Both the position numbers and the translations under genes were made by a program. 64,000 bases of DNA from Schizochytrium sp. TIO01 (Eukaryota > Sar > Bigyra > Thraustochytrida > Thraustochytriidae). This document shows, one piece after another, positions 30,396 through 41,400 of the stretch (position 1 is its first letter; every line of letters starts with the position of its first letter). The notes beneath the pieces are model-generated. The model ran no database searches and had not been told where the DNA came from. It saw only the letters and a list, made by a program, of their open reading frames with translations. Location of the stretch: positions 1,225,102 through 1,289,101 of the forward strand of contig SMSO01000025.1 of NCBI GenBank assembly GCA_004764695.1, read 5' to 3'.

Positions 30396-31898
30396 TTACG
30401 CCTTGATCTCGGTAGCAGCAGGCTGCTCGTCATGCATGGCAGGGTTCTTCTCAGCAGCTTCCTGAGCGGCGGCATCAGCCTGGGCAGCAGCCTCGTCAGC
30501 ACGAGCGGCGGCACGCTCAACAGCAGCCTCCTTCTTCATGGACTGGTCAAGGCCCTTGCTACCACAGAGCTTTCCGAAAACCTTGGCAAAGGCGCTCTGC
30601 TTCTTCTCCTTCTTCTGGGCATTGCTGATGGGAGTGGCCTCAGTAGCAGCAGGGATCTCAGTAGCAGCCATCTCCTCCGCGGCCATCTTGGCAGCCACGG
30701 GGTCCTCCTGGGCCGGGGTCTCACGAGACTGCTCAACCTTGGACTCCTCGTCGTTGCTCTCGACAACGGCAGTGATGACCTGCTCAGTGACAGGGCCGGC
30801 TTCCTCAACCTGGGGGACGCGGTCCTCCTGCTTCACTGCCTTGTCAGCAGTGGTCTCAACCTCCTCGATCTCATCCTCGTGAGCGGTGGCCTCCGATTTG
30901 GAGTCATCGTTGTCATCCTTGTTGGCAACAGCTTCAGCAACGGCGGTCTCAGCAGCAACAACAGCAGCTTCGACGGAGCCAGTTCCGGCCTGAGCCATCT
31001 CGTTGACGGTGACTCCAGCCTCGGTGGCCTCCTCCTTGATGGAGTCGGCAGAAGCGGCCATTTGGTTGACAGAGGTCTCAGCGGCGGTGGAAGCAGCAGC
31101 AATGTTCTTCTTTGAACCAGAGCGGAGCTTCTTCTCGCTGCTGTGCTTGGCGCTGAAGAGGCGAGTGAAGAAGTTAGCGGGCTTCTTCTCAGTCTTAGCA
31201 GGCTCGGTCTCCGAGGGAAGGGTTTCGTTCTCAACTTGCTTCACCTCCTCAGTGGTGGCAGCGGCGGTAGCAGCGGCAGTGGCATCAGTGGCCTCGGTGG
31301 CGTCAGTGCCAAGAAGAGCATCCTTGGCCGCGGTAACATTCTCGACGACGGTGTCCTTAGCCTTAGTAGCCATCTCGGAAAGTGCCTCAGTGGTGGTCTG
31401 GGTCTCCTCGGTAGCGGTAGCCTCGGTGGCGGCCTGGGCCTCGGTGGCAGCAGCCTTAGTCTCGGTGGCGAGGCTGGAGGTGACCTCGGTGGTCTGCTTG
31501 GTTGCATCCTCAGTAGCCTTCTCGATGGCAGCGTTGGCTTCGACAGAGGCGTCGTGGGCCTCTTGAGCAGCCTCAGCAGCCTGAGCCTTGGCAGCCTCAA
31601 CGGACTTTTTCTTGTCGCTGGTGCGCTTGGTGAACATTGAGCCAAAGATGTTCTTCTTCTTCTTGGCCTCCTCAACGGTGGATTTGGCCTTTGAATCGGC
31701 CTCGGCAAGAGCGGCTTCAGCTTCCTCCTTCTTCTCGACAGCCTTCTCTTCAGCGGCCTCAACAACCTTAACGGCCTCGGACTTTACTTCCTCGGAGGCA
31801 TCCTGGATGGTGGGGGTCTCAGTCTGGGGGACCTCAGCCTCCTTGACGGCGTTCTGGACCTCGGTTTGGGCTTCGTGGGCGTCCTGTGCAAGTGCCAT
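30396..31898 (-). CDS. Ala/Glu/Thr-rich protein with three basic FxxPhiF motifs
   Basis: 500 residues from the ATG at 31898 to a TAA ending at 30396. No known domain is recognised. Composition is dominated by Ala, Glu, Thr, Lys, Val and Ser, with heptad-like AEAALAEADSKA segments that could be coiled coil or long single helices. Three spaced modules break the pattern: residues 80-99 (KKKNIFGSMFTKR...KKK), 238-264 (EKKPANFFTRLFSAK...KKLRSGSKK) and 429-457 (KKEKKQSAFAKVFGKLCGSK). Each is K-rich, then F-x2-[MLV]-F, then basic again. Codon use is strongly biased to GCC, GAG and AAG, as in highly expressed genes. This leaves long open frames on the opposite strand, which I treat as shadows. There is no signal peptide or transmembrane segment. 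A structural, membrane-surface or organelle-coating role would fit amphipathic basic-aromatic modules on a disordered acidic chain, but that is speculation. Confidence 0.8.
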   Translation of the reverse strand: MALAQDAHEAQTEVQNAVKEAEVPQTETPTIQDASEEVKSEAVKVVEAAEEKAVEKKEEAEAALAEADSKAKSTVEEAKKKKNIFGSMFTKRTSDKKKSVEAAKAQAAEAAQEAHDASVEANAAIEKATEDATKQTTEVTSSLATETKAAATEAQAATEATATEETQTTTEALSEMATKAKDTVVENVTAAKDALLGTDATEATDATAAATAAATTEEVKQVENETLPSETEPAKTEKKPANFFTRLFSAKHSSEKKLRSGSKKNIAAASTAAETSVNQMAASADSIKEEATEAGVTVNEMAQAGTGSVEAAVVAAETAVAEAVANKDDNDDSKSEATAHEDEIEEVETTADKAVKQEDRVPQVEEAGPVTEQVITAVVESNDEESKVEQSRETPAQEDPVAAKMAAEEMAATEIPAATEATPISNAQKKEKKQSAFAKVFGKLCGSKGLDQSMKKEAAVERAAARADEAAAQADAAAQEAAEKNPAMHDEQPAATEIKA

Positions 31899-32973
31899 TT
31901 TGTATATTTCTAAAAGACTTGGAGTTGGTTTATGCTGTTATTCACACAGGCAATACAACACCTTCGTTAGTTTTCCTGTTGCTGTTTTGCTTGCCTTGCA
32001 ATTTCAGATTTGCTCACCCCATTTTCCCGCCCTCGCTTCTTGTCACACCGCACACCAAAGCACCCAGTATCTGCGCAACACAAACTACCCTCTTCTGTCC
32101 CCAGTTCATAGCATTCAGTGGAGACCTAAGTCCCTTGTCTTTCCTGAAGACAGCGAGACAGCGGCTAGCCAGCGAGAGTCACTTGATTCCAAAACGAGGC
32201 AAGCCACCCAAAAAAAAGGTAATTAAAAAGAAAGAAAGAAAAAAGTGAAAAGCAGCAGGAGACAGAGATGACAAAGTTGAGAAGCGCAGGAGAGCCATTC
32301 GGTTCTCCAGCAAGACACTCTCGCTCGCTCGCTCGCTCGCTATCGCTCAGACTTTCACAGCTGGGTGAGTTTCGCATCACAGTTAAATGTAGAACACTAG
32401 AACCGCAAAACAACCCCTCCCGCTCGACGCGACTCGAAGATGAACTTTAAAAAGTGAACAGGTGAAAAAAAAGGAAGCACTTGGAAAGAAAAGGAAAAAG
32501 AAAAAAGGGAAAAAGGACACACGTGACAGACTCACAGAAGAAAAAGAGGGAAAAGAATTCTTTTCGAAAGAAAGAGGAAGCGCATCGAGGAACACCTCGG
32601 CAACAAACTCGAGGGGACAGCGCGGCCGCTGGACTGACTCACTTGCCGCCGCCACGCTTGCTTCACGAGCCACTTCGCGTCTTTACTCTGAAGAAAACTA
32701 CTCCACAAAGTGCTTCCAACCTAGCCATGCCTCGTTCTGCATATAACACAGTCACTGCTGATCGCTCAGTCAGGTATGTTCGATCCAGCCATGCCCGCTC
32801 ACTGGCTCCGTCGCCAAGGCTGCCATTTTGCCAGAGCCACCCAAAGCGAAAGCGAACGTCCAAAAGGGCTTTTTAAAATTGCTCCTTCAACATTGCTATG
32901 GCTTTGTGGCAGCGGTAGCGGTGGTATATATGTACACGACCATGCCTTCTTCACCTTCTCGTAATTCCTGAGT

Positions 32974-33004
<31 letters not shown>

Positions 33005-33005
33005 C
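32974..33005. repeat. (GCAC)n microsatellite
   Basis: Eight GCAC units in a row. A shorter (GCTC)n tract lies at 32321-32341. Confidence 0.9.
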
Positions 33006-33786
33006 TCACGTACGCAAGCAACCAAGCAAGCACACACGCATGCGAAGAAGAAGATTATACAATCTAGAGAATACGACGACGGGCTGCAACAATCATGTAA
33101 GACACTAAGTACTACCTCCCGCCTCTAGGCAAGGTGCAGATAGATACTTGATGCCCGTACTACAGTGTGGCTTTTTGCTTCACGGGATGTAAGCACCGCA
33201 TTTTAGTACGTGCCTATCTGGCATGCGTCGAAAGCTCATCGCCTGTCTCTAGCCTTTCTTTCCCACGAGCCAGCCCACACATGGCGGCCGGCACCATTGC
33301 GGAATACCACAGACCTTGGCTCCTGCCTGGCTGCGGTATTACAACCAGGCCACTGTCTCGGCGTTGTCTTGCTTGGTCTCTCTGGTCCTTGGCTCGACTC
33401 GACTCGCCTCGCTTGATTTGATTGTTTTCACTCGTCGAGCGCTCTTCGATTTTTCTCCTTCTTGGCAATCTCCAGGCTTGCTGCTTAATTCTCTATACTT
33501 TCCTTAGTTTATTCTTTTCAATGTCTGTTGGTGTACGACTTTGATGCATGAGACCTCTCGCGCCGCTCCTCGACGGACGCGCCGCGAACCAAGAGCGAGC
33601 ACCAACCGTCGCTTTGCTTGCGTGCGGTGGCGGTCCCGTCATTTCGCGCTCGTTGGATCGAGGTGTCTCTTAGTTCCGCTTCGCAGTCGGTTCTTCCGCC
33701 TTGCGCTTCCTTGGAAGAGAAGGCCTCTTTTCTCTTTTCCCTTTTCCTTCTTCTCTCGCTGTCTATCGAATTTTCTCTTCTTCCCT

Positions 33787-33787
<1 letters not shown>

Positions 33788-33838
<51 letters not shown>

Positions 33839-33840
33839 TC
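33788..33840. repeat. (CTTT)13 microsatellite
   Basis: Perfect CTTT repeat of 13 units. It produces spurious open frames of FLSF type on the plus strand and KERK type on the minus strand. Confidence 0.95.
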
Positions 33841-35207
33841 AACAGAAAGGAAAGAAAGGCTACCAATAAATAAAGAGAACTCGAAAAGAAACTTTGAATT
33901 TCAAATTTCTTCATCATGACCATGATTAAAAGTCGAATTTTGAATTTCGATTTCTCTGATGAGTTCTCCGTGCGGACGCCGGCCAGCAGCAACGAACGGC
34001 CTGGCCCAGTGCCACACCTGCCGCCGCCAGACGAAGAGGCGTGGCCGCTTCCTCCCTCAATCCCTGCCTGCTCCATAGCTACTCTTCCCTGTCTCTTTCA
34101 GCATTCAACTAATTTCTCCAGCTTCGAGTTGTTGGTACAAGAAAACCCGGTTCTCCGCCAAGGCAAGCAAGCGCTGCAAGCTCCACGACGCATCTCGCGA
34201 GCGAGATTGCCCAGCTTGCCAGCTGCTTTGCTTGCTCGGCGCTCGCCAGGCGCGATCACCAGCACCAGCACCACCGTCAGCCAGCCAGCCAGCCACGCAA
34301 TGTCTTTGCGGTGGTCTTCTGTCGCGTCGTCTCCGCTGTTGTTCATGTCCGCTGCTGATTTGATTTTCCCTCTCTTCCGCCCTTATTTGTTCATTTGTTG
34401 CTGTAATCTATCCATCCGCCAGCACAAGCTGCTGCACAAGCTGCTGGCGGTCCTCCGACACGTTGCAGCAGCAGCGAGGCCACCTTCCTCTCGCCGTAGC
34501 GCGCCGAGCGGAGCTCCTCTACTCCTCGCCTTGCTGGTCTGTCTCCTGTCTCCATGTCCACGTACCTCGTGAGCGTCTCCTCGATTCGGATTTGCTTTTG
34601 CTCTGGCGGAGCTCTGTTCTTCTGCCTCCTTTCTCTCCACTCTTCGCTTTGAATTTTTGAATTTTGAATTTTGAATTTTGAAAGATACACATACATTTGC
34701 ATGTATATGCTGTTTTTTAAAATTATCTTTTCGATGGTTGTTCACGCTTATTCTCATCATTTTTGAAGAGAAGAATTTTTTTTTTTTTTTATTTATTTTT
34801 TTTTAATGAATATTATTTCATAATTCAATAGAGCAAGTGACTCCTCTTTTCTCGTGATGGCGCACACTCAGTCTGTAAGGGCAGAGAGGCTTTCATTTCA
34901 CTTTTACTTTCTCTTTCACTTTCTCTTTCTCTTTCACTTTCCTTTCTCTTTCTCTTTCACTTTCTCTTCCGCTTTCTCTCTCTTTGGAGGGAGGAGTTGG
35001 TTTCTCCCTTCGCTCACAATCACAAAGTTATGGTCCGGAAAACTACAGCCCGTGCCATTTGAGCATCAGCCCCAACCGACGAGTGGCCAATTCTTCAGCC
35101 TCGCTTCAAACCATTGCACGCCGTCAGCGCCTCCGTGAACAGGCGCTGCCTTCAGTCCAAACGAGGAGCGCCAACCAACTTGCAGCGTGGCCTGACGCCT
35201 TTATTTG

Positions 35208-35438
35208 TTAACTTATTAACTTACTAACTTATTAACTTATTAACTTATTGACTTGTTCACTTATTGACTTATTAACTTGCTCACTTATTAACTTATTAAC
35301 TTATTAATCTATTAATCTATTAATCGATTAATCTATTAATCTATTAATCAATTAATCAATTAATCTATTAATCTATTAATCTATTAATCTATTGATCTAT
35401 TGATCTATTTGCTTATTTACTTATTTACTTATTTATCC
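35208..35438. repeat. Octanucleotide satellite, AACTTATT and AATCTATT variants
   Basis: About 29 head-to-tail 8-bp units. Units at the left are AACTTATT with point variants. A central block is AATCTATT, with AATCAATT and GATCTATT variants. The right edge passes into TACTTATT. Variants are clustered in blocks, which suggests local expansion of single units. Confidence 0.9.
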
Positions 35439-37089
35439 CAAACCATCATCGATGCCGCTGCTCTGCACTTGATCGTTCTCCCCCTCTCAAGTTGTCTGCT
35501 GTCACTCCTACTCACCACACTCTTTCACTCTCTCGCTCTCTCTACGTAAGTGTCTTTGTCTGTGTCTTCTTTCAAAGCTTTCATTTTTTTTATTACTTTA
35601 TATATTTTTTTATCTAATATATATGAGTATTCTTCTTTCCCTCTCCTTTCTTTCCATTTGAAGAAACTATTTCAACTGAAAAAAAGTGTCATTGTACCTG
35701 CTTTTAACTCAATATCAAAAACAGAAGTTTAGAGCATTGCTTGAAACGTGATGTAAGTATACCTGCTCGACATAAACAAACGTTCGTTCAAAAGTTTGTT
35801 TTAGGTCTGGCAGCACTCATTCGCTGTGCCTGTGAACCAGGAAAAGCCCACGATTAAAACAAACCTCCGCCGTAGCTCTCTGAGAAAGCTTGCTTTCCCG
35901 TGCTCTCTGGCGCTCTCTGGCGCTCAGTTTGGGCACTTCACACGAGGCCAACCAATAAGAATAAGTGAGAGAGAGAGTTCTCCAGCGACTCTCTCTCTTT
36001 CTGCCTTCTTTGAAGAAGGGGGTCTCGAGATATTGACTCTTTCTGACTCCCGCCCCTCTCTGCACCTCTGGAGGCGCCGCAGAGGGGATGCCCACCAGTG
36101 GGGCGCAGAGGGGCGAGACTTGAAACTTGCGAGAGCTAGCTTGCTTTCTCCTCTCAGCTCTCTCCTTTCAAAGCCTCCCTCGCTTGTCCGTCAAGATCAT
36201 CCAAGCAAAATCTCGGCGGACGCAGAGAGAAATAACGACGCAGGAGACTCTGGGCGGGGCCTTTGGAAGCGACGAAGCACGCACGGTCGCCGCAAGGCCC
36301 TCAGGCCAGCCGAGTCTGGCGAGCCTGGGGCCAAATCGACCTCGAGAGCAAAGCTCGAAGCCAAAGCAGGCGGCGACGACCGCTCTCTCTCTCTCTCCGT
36401 TGGCTGTCCTCAGCCACACGCGATGCGCCAAGTGCGCTCATGGAACCTCCAATCTTTCAAGTTCTTTTCTTTTCTTTTCTTTTCTTCTCTTTTCTTCTTT
36501 TCGTAAAGATTCTGCTCTGAAAAACCTTTTTTGTTGGTTTTTTGTTTATTTTTCCTTTTTTGTTTATCTGTTTATTTTTCTTGTTCTCAAGTAGAAGAAA
36601 CAGTGAGGGCAACAAAAACTACGAAACACCGGCCGCCGCCCTCCCTGGATAGAACTTCGAACCTGCGGATTCTCGAACTTCGCAGAGGCCCTGGCCAACC
36701 AGAAGACGAGTTTGGAGAATGCATGGGTACCTGCCGTCTCAGGCTGCCCTGTCCTCAACAACGTGACGTGCATAGTAGCGCTGCCTGCCTGTTTTGGGGC
36801 GACCTCTTGCACGCTCGTTCGTCCTCTTTCTTTAAGCTTACTCGATCCTTCAGTCGAGATAGATGACAAAGGTGGTGCGTTTATAAGGGACTGGGAGGGC
36901 CTTTTCCAAAGCACTCACTTCACGTTGCGATGTGCAAAGCGATGCGGGGCTCTTCTTGCGCTGGCAATCGAGTGTGCTCTGAATGGACCCTGGTAGAGTA
37001 GAGCAAGTTCCAGCGAGACCAGCTTGTACTGATCTGCAAAGCCTCAAGAGGATTGACATCAGACACGATTAGAGCTCATGCACTGTACG

Positions 37090-37150
37090 AATTTACATTT
37101 ACATTTACATTTACATTTGCCTTTGCATTTGCATTCGCATTTGCATTTGC
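37090..37150. repeat. Hexanucleotide repeat, TTTACA then TTTGCA
   Basis: Four TTTACA units are followed by TTTGCC/TTTGCA/TTCGCA units. The repeat is noncoding. The hexamer length makes frames that read as FTFT...FAFA or KCKC repeats. Confidence 0.9.
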
Positions 37151-38415
37151 CGCGCAAATCTCTAACGCGAAGAACGGCGTCAGTGCACCTTATGACAGTA
37201 GACGGTCTGTCGTTTCTCGAAACACCAGAAAACTGCGAGACGGCCTGCATTTTATGCGTACATTTGCTTGTTCATCCGGCATGGCGGAAATTACGAGTGA
37301 TCAGCAAATGTCGAGCTGCATGGCCAAGAGCGAAACTCTGGATCCCGCGCCGTGCCCAGCCTTGCTTGGTTGGCGCCATGGCTCATGAAGCGCATCCAAG
37401 CACAGCTTATGCTCCAAGCGGCCATGAATTCTGTCCATGGAATTGGCCTGCATAATCCGGCTGGCTGGCTATAGGTAGGAGTCGCTAGGAAGCGCCTACC
37501 CTATAGAGCAGAATCCTCGCTGGCTAATGGTCAGCGCCATCGCACATGTTCACCTTTCAGCTCCGTGCCAGAATCGCTCGACTCCGGCACCAGCGATGGG
37601 CCTTCGCTGCCCCACTGGCGATAAGCCGCACGGGTTTCACGATCAGTGGAGGTGGCACCTGCGAGGTTCTCAGCAGCAGCAGCGAGTTGAACTATGGTGG
37701 CGGCGTCAATAAAGGATCCTCTTGGACCCATGACTACAACTTCTTTTTATACAATCTCCTCGTCAAGCCAGGTACGCTAAGAGTCAGTATGCAACTGCTA
37801 CGCGGAACATTGGAGTGTGCATGGTCTCGCTCTCTCGCTGGCTAGCGCGGCTCTCCTTCTTCTCTGAAGTATTTGCTGACAGCGACAAAGTTCGGGCTCC
37901 TCGAAGTTGGGCTGGCTGGATGGCTGGCTGGATGGATGGCACGATGCGTAGCTGGCTGGACAGTTGGCCGCGCGAAGCTCCCTGGCACGGGCCATTCCTT
38001 CGCAAAGCCTTAGGTCTTGGCGAAGTCAGAGAATACGAGGTACCTATTCTTTTCCTTCGCTTTCCAGTATTTATTTCGGGTTTTCTTTTGAAGTTTTTCC
38101 AGCATTACAGGCTTTCATTAGAAAATTCCGCGAAGGGCCATCTTTTCTGGGCGATTCCTCTCTCCTCGAACGGCTGCAAACTAGGATGCCTCGAGGTTCG
38201 CCTGTACGGCGGGCGTCGCAGAAAAGAGCTCGAAGGATCGACGCTTGAGGCCGCTGCAAGAAGCAATCCTGCCTTCGAAAAGATCCACGCGGCAGCAGCA
38301 GTAAGCAGTTCAGGTCCCGACCTCCTCTCTGGTTGCGCTACTCTTTCACCACCGTCGCTCCGTGACTCGTTATTCTTCATATTAGCAACTCTTGGTTTTC
38401 TTTCGTTTTCTTTTG

Positions 38416-38435
38416 TTTCGTTTCGTTTCGTTTCG
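38416..38435. repeat. (TTTCG)n microsatellite
   Basis: Four TTTCG units within a T/C-rich stretch. Confidence 0.8.
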
Positions 38436-41400
38436 TGTTGTCAGCGCATGAGTGACACCAACTGTCTGTTAGCAACGCTATTGGGTGCCTAGGTACTACC
38501 TAGGCATTGAAGAAAACGAAGAATTGCTACGCCTTGAAATGATGAAGCCTTGAAAACTCTCGTGGTGGCAAAGGAAAGGAAAGGGAAGGAGAGTCAAGCT
38601 CGCTAGTTTCTGCCTGAGCAATATCTTCTTTCAACTTGGACGCAAACCAGCAAAGCAACGAAGCCCACAAATAAACAAGTTGAACCTGAACCTCAGCTAT
38701 GCCACCGGTCGCAAGCTTCTTCAGTTCACGCTACTTCAAAAAACGAATGTATCATCAGCCTTCAGTCCATAAATCAGGCGCTGGCCTGGAGAACCCATTG
38801 CCATTAAGCTTCTAAAACCGAGGCGATTCGGGCTCTCGCCACTCGCACGAGTGGCGTTGAGCTTCCGAGTTCTTCTTCGCAGTCGAGGCAAGGCGAGTTC
38901 ACAGCCCGTGACCGTCTCCAGACGGAAACAAGCCCACCTCTGAGGTCGCCGCTGCTGCGAAAGCCTTTCCTCTCGAACGCCGTCGAGCGTGATAGAGCTG
39001 AGAGTGAACTCGCTGATTATGGTGCGAATCCAACTCTTTCTGCTCATGGGCCCATTTTCAAGCAGCTTAGATGCCTATTCTCAAGTTTTTATACGCCGTT
39101 TGCCATCAATGCTCTTATCTATCTATCTACATCTATCGCAAACGAGCGCGTGCCCAATGGTGCTAGTCGGCCTGAAAGCCCGCAAACTAGCAACGCCCGA
39201 GCTAGACGGGCCTCTGCGGAGAGGGAAGGAATCCACCCCGCTCCGGCCTCAACTCCCTCGAGCCTCCGGGCCTCCTCTCGACGCGACGCAAGGCAGCGCA
39301 TGGGTGCCGAGGACGCAGCAGCCGCGGGCGGCGGACTCTCCGCTATCGACTCGAAATCGCGGTGATGAGATCGAGCGCCGCTCTTTATTTTCAAGATTAA
39401 GAGTGGGCTGCAGAAAGAGAGAAGACAGCGCGATCTTCGAGACACGCGCTGGGTCCCGTAAGCTGCGCACGTGCAGAACGTGAGAGAAAGTTGTTTCCGC
39501 CTTTACTCAGAGAAGTTCTTTCCTGTGAGTGCTAGAAAGATTTTATTTTATTTTTTTAATAAAGGCTTTTCATTTTAAAATAATGTTTTTAATTCTAATA
39601 TTTAGTATATATATATTTAAGGTATAAGAAGTATTGAAACAGTGAAGGCTGCGTAAATTAGCGTAAACGATTTCGATTAGGCGCTCAACCGCATAGGTTT
39701 TTAGCGCTGCAGGCAACTGAAAGAGCAAAGTACCTCTCATATGCAGAAGAAAAGCGATGCAGACCTTAGAGAGCAAGCAGGTCGCCTCGCTATTTTCTCT
39801 TTTGATGCGTGACATAGGACTTCTGGCCATTAAAATTAAAATTAAAAAGAAAAGAAGAAAGGAAAAGAAGAAAAGAAAAGAAATTCTGTTCATTCTTACA
39901 AACCAAGATGGCTCCCCAAGGGTGTCATGGTAGTAGGTACCTAACTGGGTACTAGTCAGAGCAAAAGAAAGAAAGAGCAAAAGGAAAGAAAGAAAGAAGA
40001 GCGAAAGAAACACGTCGCACATTAATGTCTGCCCCACTTCGCAGACGGTCTGCGCCTACTTCACTGCATTATTTCGCAGCCTCGCTACCATTCCATCCAT
40101 CCCTTCATCCATCCATCGATGCAACGCAATCCTCCGGTGAATCAATTCTGGGTCCATGCTTACGGTCGATCAGCACAAGCCGACCCAGGCAGCCAAGGCG
40201 GCTTCAAGAGACCAAATAAGCCAGGTGAGCTGCTGCTCATCAGCGCCAGCCTGAGATAGAGATAGTGAAGATAGTGATGGAGACAAAGACAAAGCTCTCC
40301 TTCTCTCCCTGCTTCAAGAAGCCACCGCGAGGACCAACACCTTGGCTCGCTCGACCCTTTCGCAAAGCCCAGAGCAAGTCACGCTGCCGTTTGATTGCAG
40401 CAGAGGCGCCGCAAGTTTCTGTGATCGGTGCGGGTGCGTATGGCACTCCAACCAGCCTGTCTTGCAGCCATGTAAATCAGCGGCGCAACTCTTGTGCACC
40501 ACGGGCTCGAAAAGGGTAGTGGAAACGTCGAGGACGCTTGCGCTGTCCTCCACCAAGTTCCTGCAAAGCCCTGGGTCGATGGATGTCAAGGATCGCGGTG
40601 CCCCAGCTCGCGCAAGCTAAAGAAGCAGGGTTGAAACCGATCGCGCAAGCCTTGAAAGCGGTCCCGGAAGACGCCGCCGTGCTTGTGCACGTAGCTATCC
40701 ATCCTGCTCAAGTGAAGTCAACGACCTGCGCTGATGCTGTCTGCCATGTTTACCCATTCCCGCGTCTCCCTCATGCCAAAGACGGTCAAGGCAATGCCAA
40801 CAAGACACTTGGGCTAGAACTAACTCGATATTGTGGCATGCACAGTGCGCATCCAACTTCTTTCTTCAAGCTGGTCTTGGGATCGTGAGGGGTTGGTTGT
40901 TTAGCTATCTATCTATGCATATATCTATCTGTGTGCATGAGTCAATCAGGCAAAGGGCGTGGGCACGTTTTTGGAGGCTTCGAGACGTGTGCAATATATA
41001 GTATAGAAGTAACAGGCAGTCTGGCCAAAAGTCATCATAAAAACAAAGCAGGCGCGGCAGGAACCTCGAAGGCTTTTTACATCGCACAATTCAACTTACT
41101 TGCATCATTGTTGGCTCGTACATCGCAAGTGCCTTTCTCGTCTATTGCCTTCTCTGAGCTTCCTGCGGATCCTTCTTAATTCTCGCTCTTATTATTTTAT
41201 TTTCAAGCCATCATAGATTTTTTATAATTTTTTCAATTAGTTTTAAATTAATTTTTAAAATTAATTTTATAATTTAAAATTACAAAAGCAAGAAAAAAGA
41301 ATTTGCGGATCGAAGCAATGGTAAGCCATTGCATGGTGCTCCTTCTTTTAGCTGTAAGCTGGCTAAAAACCTGCTCATAAGCTGCACAGATCAGCCCCTA

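Noticed and set aside
30432-32226. Several 160-230 codon plus-strand frames opposite the Ala/Glu/Thr-rich gene
   Set aside because: They read as Ser/Leu/Gly or Val/Ala/Ser repeats. They are explained by the GCC/GAG-biased codons of the gene on the other strand.
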